From positions 1 through 64,000 of the forward strand of contig UQLX01000002.1 in assembly GCA_900541985.1 (NCBI GenBank): 64,000 bases of DNA, given 5' to 3'. Each line of letters starts with the position of its first letter. Within the stretch, counting starts at the first letter, position 1. Of the stretch, positions 23,881 through 32,745 are shown in pieces. The stretch is from an uncultured Blautia sp. (GTDB lineage: Bacteria; Bacillota; Clostridia; Lachnospirales; Lachnospiraceae). A program made the position numbers and the translations under genes. Under the pieces are notes generated by a model. The model saw nothing but the letters and a program-made list of their open reading frames with translations. It searched no databases and was not told the DNA's origin.

Positions 23881-26529
23881 ATGGCAGCAGCAAAAAATCA
23901 AAAAGGAAAACGGGCAGCCACGAAAACAACAGGAAAAACAAATTCCGGCAGAAGAACAACTTCTGCGAAGAGAACAGCTTCCAATAAAAAAACAGCAGCT
24001 CAGAAAAAAGGAGTGACCAGCGGTTTTCAGACTGAGATCATTCTTCTGATCATTCTGGCAGCATCCATGATCCTTGTGATCAGCAATCTGGGACTTGGAG
24101 GTGCAGTGGGAGAAACGATCAGTACTGCCTGCTTTGGCGTTATGGGATTGATGGCATATGTGTTTCCGGTTTTTCTTTTTGTGGGAGCAGCATTTCTTTT
24201 ATCAAATAGACATAACCGGCTTGCATACAAAAAAATCCTGGCTTCAGTGGTCTTTTTTATTTTTATGTGCGGTCTGATTCAGCTTCTGACGGAAGGTTAT
24301 ATTGAAAGCACAAGCTTTTCCGGATATTACAGGTTATCCGCAGATTATCATACCGGAGGAGGTGTGATCGGAGGCGCCATATGTAAATCCACTACCACGG
24401 CATTCGGAGTGGCAGGCGGATATATCATTATTATTATGGTTCTGCTGATCTCACTGATTCTGATTACTCAGAGATCATTTTTTGACTTTATTTTTAAGAT
24501 CTGGGATGGGATTGTAAGTCTGATAAAGGGCGGTCATGAACGTTACATGGAAGGACAGCCGGAGCGTGATCTCAAAAAAGAGATACGAGATCAGGAACGC
24601 CGTCAGAAAAGAGAACAGAAACAGGCAGAAAGACTCCGAAAACTTGAAGAAACTCTGGAAGCAGAAAAAAAACAGAGTTTTCTGGAGGGGACCAAGCTGA
24701 CGCCTCCGGAAGCCCCGAAGGAACCAGCTGTGTCCGAAATTTCGAAGGTATCCGAACTACCGGACTCTTTTTCTGCATCGAAAGTGCCGGAAGCACCGTC
24801 AGAAGGTCTATCGCCGCAGCCAACATTTGAAATACACAGGGCAGAGTCTGCTCCGGAGGAGCATATGGTTTCTCCGGTAGATACTTTTGAAGAACTGTCG
24901 CCCTCCGCTTCACTGGATTTTGATGAAATGAGTTCTCCGGCGGAGGAATCACCCGCTCCAGAGCCCGTACAGACACGCAAAAATCCAAAGTCTTCAAAGA
25001 AAGAAATTGAAAGTGGAATCCAGAATATACAAAAAGAAATATCCGGTCAGAGCACTGTCCCCAAAAAAGAATATCATTATCCGCCTTTAAAGCTTCTGAA
25101 ACGCGGAAGCGGAAAATCCCAGGGAGATTCTGATGCCCATCTGCGCAAGACAGCCCAGAAGCTTCAGGATACGCTTCATAATTTTGGCGTGAACGTAACT
25201 GTCACAAATGTGAGCTGCGGACCTACCGTTACACGATATGAGCTCCAGCCGGAAATGGGGGTAAAGGTCAGCCGTATTGTAAGCCTTGCAGATGATATTA
25301 AACTGAATCTGGCTACACCGGATATTCGTATTGAAGCTCCGATTCCGGGTAAAGCAGCTGTGGGCATTGAAGTACCAAACAAAGAAAATCATGCGGTCAT
25401 GCTCCGGGAGATTTTGCAGTCACAGGAATTTCAGGAAGCAGGATCAAGGCTTTCCTTTGCTGTAGGAAAAGATATCGCAGGAAAACCGGTCGTTACGGAT
25501 ATTGCTAAAATGCCTCATCTGCTTATTGCAGGAGCTACCGGATCCGGTAAATCTGTATGTATCAACACTCTGATCATCAGTATTTTGTATAAAGCCTCTC
25601 CAGATGATGTCAAGCTGATCATGATCGATCCGAAGGTGGTTGAATTAAGCGTATATAATGGAATTCCGCATCTGTTCATTCCGGTGGTCACAGATCCCAA
25701 AAAAGCCGCAGGCGCTTTGAACTGGGCTGTGACAGAAATGATGAACCGCTACAATACCTTTGCAGAATTCAATGTACGAAATCTGGAAGAATATAATCGT
25801 AAAGTAGAAAGTATGAGAGTTCCGGAAGGAGAAACACCTCCTGAAAAAATGCCTCAGATCGTGATCATTGTAGACGAGCTTGCAGACCTTATGATGGTAG
25901 CACCCGGGGAGGTGGAAGATGCAATCTGCCGTCTGGCTCAGCTGGCGCGTGCAGCCGGAATCCATCTGATCATTGCCACACAGCGTCCTTCGGTCAATGT
26001 CATTACAGGTCTTATCAAAGCGAATATGCCTTCCCGAATCGCCTTTTCCGTCTCATCGGGAGTGGATTCCAGAACGATCCTGGATATGAATGGGGCAGAA
26101 AAACTTCTTGGAAAAGGAGATATGCTGTTTTATCCTCAGGGTTATCAAAAACCGGCCAGACTTCAGGGAGCCTTTGTTTCTGACGAAGAAGTAAGCAGTA
26201 TTGTTGCTTTTCTTGCAGATAAGAATCCTGCGGTGGAGTATAATACGCAGATCGAACAGCAGGTAAATACGGTCAGTCTTGCCGGAGGAACATCGGGAGG
26301 GGAGGAACGCGACGTTTATTTTGAAGAATCGGGTAAATTTATCATCGATAAAGAAAAAGCCTCTATCGGAATGCTGCAGCGTATGTTTAAGATCGGATTT
26401 AACCGTGCGGCACGGATTATGGACCAGCTTTGCGATGCAGGGGTAGTCGGACCCGAAGAAGGTACGAAGCCCCGTAAGGTACTGATGTCGATGGAGGAAT
26501 TCCAGAATTATATAGAAGAAAATCTTTAA
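23881..26529 (+). CDS. ftsK: DNA translocase FtsK/SpoIIIE
   Basis: This 882-residue DNA pump has an Ala/Lys/Thr-rich basic N-terminal tail (1-45), four membrane segments (about 50-195), a charged and Pro/Ser/Glu-rich linker (about 225-400), then the motor. The motor has Walker A GATGSGKSVC near 550, Walker B IVIIVDELADLMM near 660, and ATQRPSVNVITG. A C-terminal gamma winged helix (about 815-880) reads KOPS/SRS sequences (MLQRMFKIGFNRAARIMDQL). It clears chromosomes from the closing septum, and in spore formers SpoIIIE pumps DNA into the forespore. From sequence alone FtsK and SpoIIIE roles cannot be told apart. Start ATG 23881 follows AGGAGGG. Confidence 0.95.
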   Translation: MAAAKNQKGKRAATKTTGKTNSGRRTTSAKRTASNKKTAAQKKGVTSGFQTEIILLIILAASMILVISNLGLGGAVGETISTACFGVMGLMAYVFPVFLFVGAAFLLSNRHNRLAYKKILASVVFFIFMCGLIQLLTEGYIESTSFSGYYRLSADYHTGGGVIGGAICKSTTTAFGVAGGYIIIIMVLLISLILITQRSFFDFIFKIWDGIVSLIKGGHERYMEGQPERDLKKEIRDQERRQKREQKQAERLRKLEETLEAEKKQSFLEGTKLTPPEAPKEPAVSEISKVSELPDSFSASKVPEAPSEGLSPQPTFEIHRAESAPEEHMVSPVDTFEELSPSASLDFDEMSSPAEESPAPEPVQTRKNPKSSKKEIESGIQNIQKEISGQSTVPKKEYHYPPLKLLKRGSGKSQGDSDAHLRKTAQKLQDTLHNFGVNVTVTNVSCGPTVTRYELQPEMGVKVSRIVSLADDIKLNLATPDIRIEAPIPGKAAVGIEVPNKENHAVMLREILQSQEFQEAGSRLSFAVGKDIAGKPVVTDIAKMPHLLIAGATGSGKSVCINTLIISILYKASPDDVKLIMIDPKVVELSVYNGIPHLFIPVVTDPKKAAGALNWAVTEMMNRYNTFAEFNVRNLEEYNRKVESMRVPEGETPPEKMPQIVIIVDELADLMMVAPGEVEDAICRLAQLARAAGIHLIIATQRPSVNVITGLIKANMPSRIAFSVSSGVDSRTILDMNGAEKLLGKGDMLFYPQGYQKPARLQGAFVSDEEVSSIVAFLADKNPAVEYNTQIEQQVNTVSLAGGTSGGEERDVYFEESGKFIIDKEKASIGMLQRMFKIGFNRAARIMDQLCDAGVVGPEEGTKPRKVLMSMEEFQNYIEENL

Positions 26530-26554
26530 TAAAAAGGGAGCGCCGTAAAACAGA

Positions 26555-27034
26555 ATGGAAATCCGAATTTTATCTGTTGGAAAAATAAAAGAAAAATATC
26601 TTACCGCCGGAATTCAGGAGTACGCCAAGCGTCTGGGAAGATACTGCAGGCTTACCTTTTGCAAGGTCGCAGATGAAAAAACACCGGACAAGGCGTCAGA
26701 TGCCCTGAATGACCAGATCAGGTACATAGAAGGCGAACGTCTTATGAAGCACATTCGGGAGCAGGATTATGTGATTGCTCTTGCAATTGACGGAAATATG
26801 CTGGATTCTGTGGAATTGTCACGGAAGCTGGGGCAGCTTGGAGTGGAAGGTAAAAGTTCCATTGCATTTGTGATCGGAGGCTCTCTGGGACTGAGCCCGC
26901 AGATCCTTAACAGAGCAGATTTCAGACTCAGTTTTTCAAAAATGACCTTTCCTCATCAGCTGATGCAGATGATCCTGTTGGAACAAATATACAGAGGATA
27001 CCGCATCCTTAACCATGAGCCCTATCATAAGTAG
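26555..27034 (+). CDS. rlmH: 23S rRNA (pseudouridine(1915)-N(3))-methyltransferase RlmH
   Basis: This 159-residue SPOUT-class methyltransferase modifies pseudouridine 1915 in helix 69 of 23S rRNA on the 70S ribosome. Diagnostic stretches are the N-terminal ILSVGKIKEKY, the SAM-knot FVIGGSLGLS near residue 106, SKMTFPHQLMQMILLEQIYR and the C-terminal HEPYHK. The length is normal for the family. It lies 25 bp after ftsK with a GGGAGCG ribosome site, in the usual clostridial neighbourhood. Confidence 0.96.
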   Translation: MEIRILSVGKIKEKYLTAGIQEYAKRLGRYCRLTFCKVADEKTPDKASDALNDQIRYIEGERLMKHIREQDYVIALAIDGNMLDSVELSRKLGQLGVEGKSSIAFVIGGSLGLSPQILNRADFRLSFSKMTFPHQLMQMILLEQIYRGYRILNHEPYHK

Positions 27035-27090
27035 ACCTGATTTTCGGATACAGTTCCGGAAATCCTTAAATAAAAAGGAGGATGATAATT

Positions 27091-27417
27091 ATGGAAACAA
27101 CCTGTGTAGAAAAAATGAATGGCGGAGAAGGACATGTGCTGATCAAGCGTATTCTCAATGAGGAACAGTTAAACGGCAAATGCAGGCTTTACGCAGAAGT
27201 AACTCTGGAACCGGGATGTTCTCTGGGATATCATGAGCACCACGGAGAAAGTGAAACCTATTATATCGTATCCGGAAAAGGAATCTACAGTGACAATGGA
27301 GAGCTTCGTATGGTACAGGCAGGTGATATGACTTTTACACCTGATGGAAAGGGCCATGCCATGACCAATTCGGGTGAAGAAAATCTTGTGTTTATGGCTC
27401 TCATTATTCTTGACTGA
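27091..27417 (+). CDS. Cupin domain-containing protein
   Basis: This 108-residue single-domain cupin has both conserved motifs: GYHEHHGESETYYIVSGKG at about 47-65 and DMTFTPDGKGHAM at about 77-89, including the three His and one Glu that normally bind a metal. Small stand-alone cupins of this type are sugar- or metabolite-binding or isomerase-like proteins, and the substrate cannot be read. I chose ATG 27091, nine bases after AAGGAGG, because the upstream ATG at 27082 directly abuts that site. The DUF2284 gene follows 15 bp later, so the two are probably cotranscribed. Confidence 0.87.
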   Translation: METTCVEKMNGGEGHVLIKRILNEEQLNGKCRLYAEVTLEPGCSLGYHEHHGESETYYIVSGKGIYSDNGELRMVQAGDMTFTPDGKGHAMTNSGEENLVFMALIILD

Positions 27418-27432
27418 TAAAGGAAACATGTT

Positions 27433-27987
27433 ATGGAAGTACAGTTGGATATAAACAGATTTGAGGAATATATTTCCCAATACCCAGTATATGAATATCG
27501 TCTGTTGAATGCCAAAGCTGTTCAGGTCAGGGAGCGGGTACGGACTATCTGTACACAGGAATGTGAACGCTACGGTACGACCTGGGCCTGCCCTCCGGCA
27601 GTAGGTACCCTTGAGGAATGTGAAAAGCGGATTCATACCTATGATAAAGCTGTTTTTTTCTCCAGCGTAGCAGAGGTTACTGATCTTATGAATATGGAGG
27701 AAATGCTTTCCACCAGACGGGAGCATGAGGCGCTGACAGAAAAGGTTGCTTCTTTTTTACGGGGCGAAGGTCTGGAAACCTTCACCCTTTCCACAGAATC
27801 CTGCGATATATGTGAGCATTGTGCGTATCTGGATGGAGAGCCATGCAGATATCCGGAGAGGATGCATCCCTGTCTGGAAAGTCATGGGGTTGTTGCTTCA
27901 GAAATTGTAGAATCCTGCCAAATGGAATACAATCTTGGAGAAAATACCATTCTCTGGTTTTCCATGATCCTGTTTCGTCAGGCATAA
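27433..27987 (+). CDS. DUF2284 domain-containing cysteine-rich (metal-binding) protein
   Basis: This 184-residue cytoplasmic protein matches the DUF2284 family. Cysteines are grouped: CTQECERYGTTWACPPAVG at about 37-55, then CDICEHCAYLDGEPC and RMHPCLESHGV at about 120-155. These are likely ligands for an iron-sulfur cluster or zinc. The function of the family is not established. The start at 27433 has a weak AAAGGAAAC site and the gene is probably translated from the cupin message. A strong hairpin follows the stop. Confidence 0.85.
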   Translation: MEVQLDINRFEEYISQYPVYEYRLLNAKAVQVRERVRTICTQECERYGTTWACPPAVGTLEECEKRIHTYDKAVFFSSVAEVTDLMNMEEMLSTRREHEALTEKVASFLRGEGLETFTLSTESCDICEHCAYLDGEPCRYPERMHPCLESHGVVASEIVESCQMEYNLGENTILWFSMILFRQA

Positions 27988-28042
27988 CAGAAAAACCTTC
28001 GGCATAGATTAATGATAAAAGCCGAAGGTTTTTCTGCCTTTT
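27988..28042 (+). terminator. Intrinsic terminator after the DUF2284 gene
   Basis: A perfect 16-bp stem (27988-28003 and 28021-28036) encloses a 17-nt loop. The right arm itself contains TTTTT, and CCTTTTGC follows. An ATG at 28012 lies in the loop and is not the start of the next gene. Confidence 0.8.
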
Positions 28043-28068
28043 GCAGTCGACTCAGGGAGGTCTGTGTT

Positions 28069-28353
28069 TTGGCTTTACAGAAAAACAGAGAACGCTTTAA
28101 GGAAAGTTTTGTAACGGCTCTTGAGATCCCAAGAGATCTTGCATATAAAGAAACCATCGTAACTCTTACCGGAAAGGAAAGAGCTGTAATAGAAAATTAC
28201 AGAAGCATCCTCAGGCTGACAGATACTGAGATTGTTATAAATACTTTTTCAGGAAAACTCACAATTACCGGAAAGCGTCTGGAAATTCCCTGGTTTACAG
28301 CAGAAGAAATTGTTGTAAAGGGCTGTATCTGCCGGGTATATCCGGGACAGTAG
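28069..28353 (+). CDS. yqfC: Sporulation protein YqfC
   Basis: This 94-residue YabP/YqfC-family protein has the typical ALEIPRDLAYKETIVTLTG and IENYRSILRLTDTEIVINT followed by an amphipathic GKLTITGKRLEI. YqfC is made in the mother cell under SigE in Bacillus. I place the start at TTG 28069, eight bases after GGGAGG. The longer ORF back to ATG 28012 would begin inside the loop of the preceding terminator, and the shorter protein has the usual family length. yqfD follows after 9 bp. Confidence 0.85.
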   Translation: MALQKNRERFKESFVTALEIPRDLAYKETIVTLTGKERAVIENYRSILRLTDTEIVINTFSGKLTITGKRLEIPWFTAEEIVVKGCICRVYPGQ

Positions 28354-28362
28354 GAGGTAGAA

Positions 28363-29589
28363 ATGAACAGATTTCTCAGTTTCCTGACGGGATATGTAAA
28401 AATAGCTGTCAGAAATGGTCAGACAGAACGTTTTCTGAATCTTTGTATGGCAAAAAAAATCATATTGTGGGAGCTTGCCGGAAGTGAAGCGGAGGGTCTG
28501 ACCTGTTTTATTACCGTAAAGGATTTTTTTCTCCTGGATTCTGTTCGACGCAAAACAGGTGTACGGATCCATATCCTGGAAAAACATGGTTTGCCGTTCC
28601 TGTTTATACAGGGGAAAAAACGCTGGTCTTTCTTTCTGGGAATTTCTTTTTTCTTTCTTCTTCTTTTTTTTCTGTCCGGACGGATCTGGAATATCCACAT
28701 TGAGGGAAATACAGCAAACAGCAGTCAGGAAATTCTGGAATATCTCAATGAACAGGGAGTCTGTCATGGGATAAAAAAGTCTTCTGTTGACTGCAGCTCC
28801 ATTGCGGCAGGAATTCGTGGGAATTATCCGGAAACGGCATGGGTATCGGCCAGAATGAAGGGAACACGTCTGATTATTACGATGAAAGAAGGGGATTTTC
28901 AAAAGAAAGAGGATATGGGGAAAGATTCGCCCTGTTCTATAATCGCAGAGGAGAGCGGGACTATTGTAAAAATGGTTACAAGAGCCGGAGTTCCGCAAAA
29001 AAGACCTGGGGACACCTGTAAAAAAGGAGATGTTCTTGTTCTGGGACGTCTGGAACTGAAAAATGACAGTCAGGAGATCTTTCGTTATGAATATGTACAT
29101 TCAGATGCAGATATTTACATCCGGAGAAAGTTGTCCTATTATGCGCAGCTTCCTCTGGAATATGAAAAAATCGTCTATCTGGACGGAAGCAGAACAGGAG
29201 GCTTTTTCAGGGCAGGAGCTCTCTATTTCCAGTGGGGTGGAAAGGACTGCAGCGGGTGGGACAGGATGCTGGAAGACCATCCCCTGCGTCTGACAGAAAA
29301 CTTTGTCCTGCCTGTATCTATAGGAAAGATCACATGGAAACCTTACGAAAAAAAGACTGTACTGCGCAGTGAACAGGAAGCAAAAGCAGAAGCTTTTCGT
29401 ATTCTTCAGAAATTTGAAGAAAAATTAATGGAAAAAGGGGTTCAAATCTTTTCAAATAATGTTAAAATAAAGGTTGATCATAAAATCTGCCAGAGTAAGG
29501 GCAGTCTTGAGATCATTGAAAAAATCGGAACGGAAGCTCCTGTAGAAAAGCCGGGGCAGCCGGAAGAAAGGACAACTGAGAATGACTAA
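28363..29589 (+). CDS. yqfD: Sporulation protein YqfD
   Basis: This 408-residue protein starts with a cytoplasmic region with a YqfD-specific fold (1-90), has one strongly hydrophobic membrane segment at about 89-108 (WSFFLGISFFFLLLFFLSG), and then a large extracytoplasmic domain that opens with RIWNIHIEGN. Deletion of the Bacillus homologue affects sporulation, with a mother-cell, SigE-type expression pattern. It overlaps phoH by 8 nt, so translation is coupled. ATG 28363 follows AGGAGG. Confidence 0.93.
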   Translation: MNRFLSFLTGYVKIAVRNGQTERFLNLCMAKKIILWELAGSEAEGLTCFITVKDFFLLDSVRRKTGVRIHILEKHGLPFLFIQGKKRWSFFLGISFFFLLLFFLSGRIWNIHIEGNTANSSQEILEYLNEQGVCHGIKKSSVDCSSIAAGIRGNYPETAWVSARMKGTRLIITMKEGDFQKKEDMGKDSPCSIIAEESGTIVKMVTRAGVPQKRPGDTCKKGDVLVLGRLELKNDSQEIFRYEYVHSDADIYIRRKLSYYAQLPLEYEKIVYLDGSRTGGFFRAGALYFQWGGKDCSGWDRMLEDHPLRLTENFVLPVSIGKITWKPYEKKTVLRSEQEAKAEAFRILQKFEEKLMEKGVQIFSNNVKIKVDHKICQSKGSLEIIEKIGTEAPVEKPGQPEERTTEND

Positions 29590-30580
29590 CGGTATTATCG
29601 AACTGCATCTGGAGGTTCCTGCCAATGTGGAGGGAAATGTATTCGGTCAGTTCGACGAACACCTGAAACTGATCGAAAGAACTCTGAATGTCACTCTGAT
29701 TTCCAGAGACGGCATGCTGAAGATACTGGGAACAGAGAACAGCGCGTCTCAGACAAAGAAGCTGATCAGTGAACTGATCGTTCTGGCGCAGAGGGGAAAT
29801 ACCATTACCAGACAGAATGTAAATTATGCACTGTCGCTTGCAATGGAACAGAGAAATCAGGTTCTTACGGAAATAGATAAAGATTTCATCTGCAATACCA
29901 TCCAGGGACGCCCTATTAAGCCCAAAACCCTGGGACAGAAGGAATATGTAGAACAGATCCGCAAAAAAATGATTGTTTTTGGCGTAGGTCCGGCAGGAAC
30001 CGGAAAAACCTATCTTGCCATGGCGATGGCTGTCACGGCATTTCGCAACGAGGAGGTCAGCAGGATCATTCTGACCCGTCCGGCCATAGAAGCAGGTGAA
30101 AAGCTGGGGTTTCTGCCCGGTGACCTGCAGAGCAAGGTAGACCCTTATCTGCGTCCTCTTTATGATGCGCTGTATCAGATCATGGGGGCAGACAGCTTTG
30201 CAAAAAACATGGAAAGAGGACTGATCGAGGTAGCTCCTCTTGCTTATATGAGAGGGCGTACTCTGGATAATGCTTTTATTATCCTGGATGAAGCACAGAA
30301 TACCACGCCGGCACAGATGAAAATGTTCCTGACGCGTATCGGCTTTGGTTCCAAGGTTATCATTACCGGCGATGCTTCCCAGAAGGATCTTCCCAGAGAC
30401 GCGGTTTCCGGTCTTGATGTAGCCATGAAGGTACTGAAGAAAATCGAGGATATCGGATTTTGCCAGCTTACCAGCAAAGACGTTGTGCGTCATCCTCTGG
30501 TACAGCAGATCGTGCAGGCATATGATGAATATGAGAAAAAACAGAAGCCGGCGAAGCCACGCGCGCCACGCCGCAGTTAG
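29582..30580 (+). CDS. PhoH family ATPase (YbeZ type)
   Basis: This 332-residue P-loop ATPase has Walker A GPAGTGKTYLAMAM near residue 140, Walker B AFIILDEAQNTTP near 230, and the PhoH signatures LTRPAIEAGEKLGFLPGDL and TGDASQKDLPR. An N-terminal KH-like region (about 1-80) is typical of YbeZ. It lies next to ybeY, and YbeZ and YbeY are known partners in rRNA processing. The basic Pro-rich C-terminal tail (KPAKPRAPRRS) may touch RNA. It overlaps yqfD and ends 9 bp before ybeY. Confidence 0.93.
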   Translation: MTNGIIELHLEVPANVEGNVFGQFDEHLKLIERTLNVTLISRDGMLKILGTENSASQTKKLISELIVLAQRGNTITRQNVNYALSLAMEQRNQVLTEIDKDFICNTIQGRPIKPKTLGQKEYVEQIRKKMIVFGVGPAGTGKTYLAMAMAVTAFRNEEVSRIILTRPAIEAGEKLGFLPGDLQSKVDPYLRPLYDALYQIMGADSFAKNMERGLIEVAPLAYMRGRTLDNAFIILDEAQNTTPAQMKMFLTRIGFGSKVIITGDASQKDLPRDAVSGLDVAMKVLKKIEDIGFCQLTSKDVVRHPLVQQIVQAYDEYEKKQKPAKPRAPRRS

Positions 30581-30589
30581 GAGAGAGTC

Positions 30590-31084
30590 ATGACGATTCA
30601 GATCGATTACGAAACAGAGCGCAGGCTTGATATTGATTATACAAAGCTTGCCAATCTTGTAGCTGAACAGATTTTAAAAACAGAGAAATGCCCTTATGAG
30701 GTTTCTGTCAATCTGGTACTGACAGATAATGAAGAAATCAAAAATGTAAATACAGAGTTTCGTGGTATACAGGCTCCCACGGATGTTCTGTCTTTTCCCA
30801 TGATTCCTTTTGAGACACCGGCAGACTATTCGGTAGTGGAGGATCAGGATGAATATTTTGATCTTGATACGGACGAGCTTCTCCTGGGGGATGTGATGAT
30901 CTCTGTGGACCGGGTCTTTTCCCAGGCAGAGGAATATGGGCACAGTACAGAAAGAGAATTCAGCTTTCTGTTTGCCCACAGTATGCTTCATCTTCTGGGA
31001 TACGATCACATGGAACCGGAAGAGGCGGCTGTTATGGAGCGTAAGCAGTCGGAAGCTCTGAAAATACTGGGAATCAATCGATAA
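30590..31084 (+). CDS. ybeY: Endoribonuclease YbeY, rRNA maturation factor
   Basis: This 164-residue metal-dependent endoribonuclease takes part in 16S rRNA 3' processing and ribosome quality control. The zinc site is AHSMLHLLGYDHM near residue 127, the H-x3-H-x5-H pattern of the family. TDNEEIKNVNTEFRG and PTDVLSFPM at about 42-67 are equally conserved. Between them an acidic insertion (VVEDQDEYFDLDTDE) is common in Lachnospiraceae forms. It follows phoH by 9 bp with GGAGAG as ribosome site. Confidence 0.95.
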   Translation: MTIQIDYETERRLDIDYTKLANLVAEQILKTEKCPYEVSVNLVLTDNEEIKNVNTEFRGIQAPTDVLSFPMIPFETPADYSVVEDQDEYFDLDTDELLLGDVMISVDRVFSQAEEYGHSTEREFSFLFAHSMLHLLGYDHMEPEEAAVMERKQSEALKILGINR

Positions 31085-31104
31085 AAGATAATTGGAGATG
31101 CATC

Positions 31105-31959
31105 ATGAATTACCGTGAATTACTGAAAGACAAAAAACGTGTGGTTATCAAGGTAGGTTCTTCCTCTCTGATCCATAAAGAAACCGGAAGACTGGATCTT
31201 CGTAAGCTTGAGGTGCTGGTAAGGGAACTCAGTGACCTTCATAATCAGGGGAAGGATGTGGTTCTTGTTACCTCAGGTGCAGTGGCAGTGGGCTCTGCAG
31301 CTCTTGGAATGGATGGAAAGCCTAAAGAACTGAAAAAGAAGCAGGCATGCTCTGCAGTGGGACAGGCAAGGCTGATGATGATTTATCAGAAGCTTTTTGC
31401 AGAATACAACCAGATGGCGGCGCAGATACTTATGACAAAAAACACCATGGTCAATAATCTGAACCGAATGCACGCAAGAAATACTTTTGAAGAACTGCTT
31501 GCTTTGCAGACTATTCCTGTGGTCAATGAAAACGACTCCATATCCAGCTTCGAGCTGGAGGCTCTGGATACCTTTGGCGATAATGATACTCTTTCCGCAG
31601 TGATCGCAGCGCTGATCGGAGCGGATCTTCTGATTCTGCTTTCAGATATCGACGGACTGTTTACAGACGATCCCAATACCAATCCGGATGCGGAATTTAT
31701 TGATACAGTAGAGGCTCTGGACGAAAAGCTTAAACGCATGGGAAAAGGTCCTGGAAGCAAGGTAGGAACCGGCGGAATGGCTACGAAACTTACTGCAGCA
31801 GAGATCGCAACTGCAGCAGGAGCCGATATGGTGATCGCTAATGGAAGAGATTTTCATGTGATCCATAAGATCATAGAAGGCCGGAATTATGGCACTCTTT
31901 TTGTCGGTAATAAGAAAGAAGAGTTTTATCTGATCGATTATATTGAAAAATTATTATAA
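31105..31959 (+). CDS. proB: Glutamate 5-kinase
   Basis: This 284-residue amino-acid-kinase-fold enzyme phosphorylates glutamate in the first step of proline synthesis. KVGSSSLIHKETGRLD at the N-terminus, VTSGAVAVGSAALG near 53, NENDSISSFELEALDTFGDNDTL near 139 (I cite its position 137-160) and GTGGMATKLTAAEIA near 214 are family landmarks. It lacks the C-terminal PUA domain of the E. coli and B. subtilis enzymes, which is about 100 residues, so it is a kinase-only form. proA lies three genes on, separated by a DUF896 gene and a folate gene, all on the same strand. Confidence 0.94.
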   Translation: MNYRELLKDKKRVVIKVGSSSLIHKETGRLDLRKLEVLVRELSDLHNQGKDVVLVTSGAVAVGSAALGMDGKPKELKKKQACSAVGQARLMMIYQKLFAEYNQMAAQILMTKNTMVNNLNRMHARNTFEELLALQTIPVVNENDSISSFELEALDTFGDNDTLSAVIAALIGADLLILLSDIDGLFTDDPNTNPDAEFIDTVEALDEKLKRMGKGPGSKVGTGGMATKLTAAEIATAAGADMVIANGRDFHVIHKIIEGRNYGTLFVGNKKEEFYLIDYIEKLL

Positions 31960-31976
31960 AAAGAAAGAGGACTGTA

Positions 31977-32198
31977 ATGGATAATATTAAAATTGACCGT
32001 ATCAATACGCTGGCGCATAAAGCGAAAAGTGTAGGACTGACAGAAGAAGAAAAAAGAGAGCGGGATGCCCTCAGAAAGGAATATATTGCAACCATCCGTA
32101 TGAATCTCAGAAATCAGCTGGATAATATTGATATTCAGGAGAAAGACGGAAGTGTTATAAATCTTGGTGAAAAATATGGAAGAAAAGAAAGCCATTAG
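31977..32198 (+). CDS. DUF896 domain-containing protein (YnzC-like)
   Basis: This 73-residue protein fits the DUF896/YnzC family: INTLAHKAKSVGLTEEEK, then ERDALRKEYIATIRMNLRNQ, predicted as a helical hairpin. Small homologues in Bacillus occur in SOS-linked operons, but the role is unknown. Its last 23 bases overlap the next gene, so the two are coupled. It sits 17 bp behind proB with AAAGAAAGAGG as ribosome site. Confidence 0.9.
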   Translation: MDNIKIDRINTLAHKAKSVGLTEEEKRERDALRKEYIATIRMNLRNQLDNIDIQEKDGSVINLGEKYGRKESH

Positions 32199-32727
32199 AA
32201 AACAGATTTTTACAGCACGAAAATCCTGTACAGACCGGCAGGTGGAACAGTGGAGCCGGGAGATCACCGGGCGTGTGCTCTCTCTTCCCGAATTCCAAAT
32301 GGCAGAAAAAATTCTGGTTTACGCAGACTATAATCATGAGGTAATGACAGGTTTTCTGATCAGAGAAGCATGGAAGGCAGGAAAAGAAGTTGCCGTGCCA
32401 AAGGTAGACGGAAAAGATATGATTTTTTATAAGCTGACAGATTTCTCCCAGCTGGAACCGGGATATTTTGGTATTCCGGAACCGGTGTGCGGTGAAACAG
32501 TTAAATGGGAAGAGGCTCTGATGATCATGCCGGGAGTTGCTTTTGACAGAAAGAATCACCGGGTAGGATATGGCGGCGGTTTTTATGACCGTTATCTGGA
32601 AAAACATCCTCAGGTAAAGCGGGTTGCCATTGCCTTTGAATTTCAGATGCTTCCGGAGGTACCCACAGAACCTACGGACATTTCCCCGGAAATTATAGTA
32701 ACTGAAAAGAATATTTTACGAAGCTGA
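32176..32727 (+). CDS. 5-formyltetrahydrofolate cyclo-ligase
   Basis: This 183-residue enzyme uses ATP to turn 5-formyl-THF into 5,10-methenyl-THF. Family marks are the N-terminal EKKAIRKQIFTARKS, the MIMPGVAFDRKNHRVGYGGG region near 118 and GGGFYDRYLEKHP near 135. I start at ATG 32176 with GGTGA five bases upstream; a TTG at 32164 is possible and would add four residues. It overlaps the DUF896 gene. In an anaerobe that runs one-carbon metabolism it recycles a dead-end folate. Confidence 0.93.
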   Translation: MEEKKAIRKQIFTARKSCTDRQVEQWSREITGRVLSLPEFQMAEKILVYADYNHEVMTGFLIREAWKAGKEVAVPKVDGKDMIFYKLTDFSQLEPGYFGIPEPVCGETVKWEEALMIMPGVAFDRKNHRVGYGGGFYDRYLEKHPQVKRVAIAFEFQMLPEVPTEPTDISPEIIVTEKNILRS

Positions 32728-32745
32728 TAACCCGGAGGTGTTTTT

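Noticed and set aside
28012..28353. yqfC starting at ATG 28012
   Set aside because: That ATG is in the loop of a terminator and lacks a ribosome site. TTG 28069 fits better.
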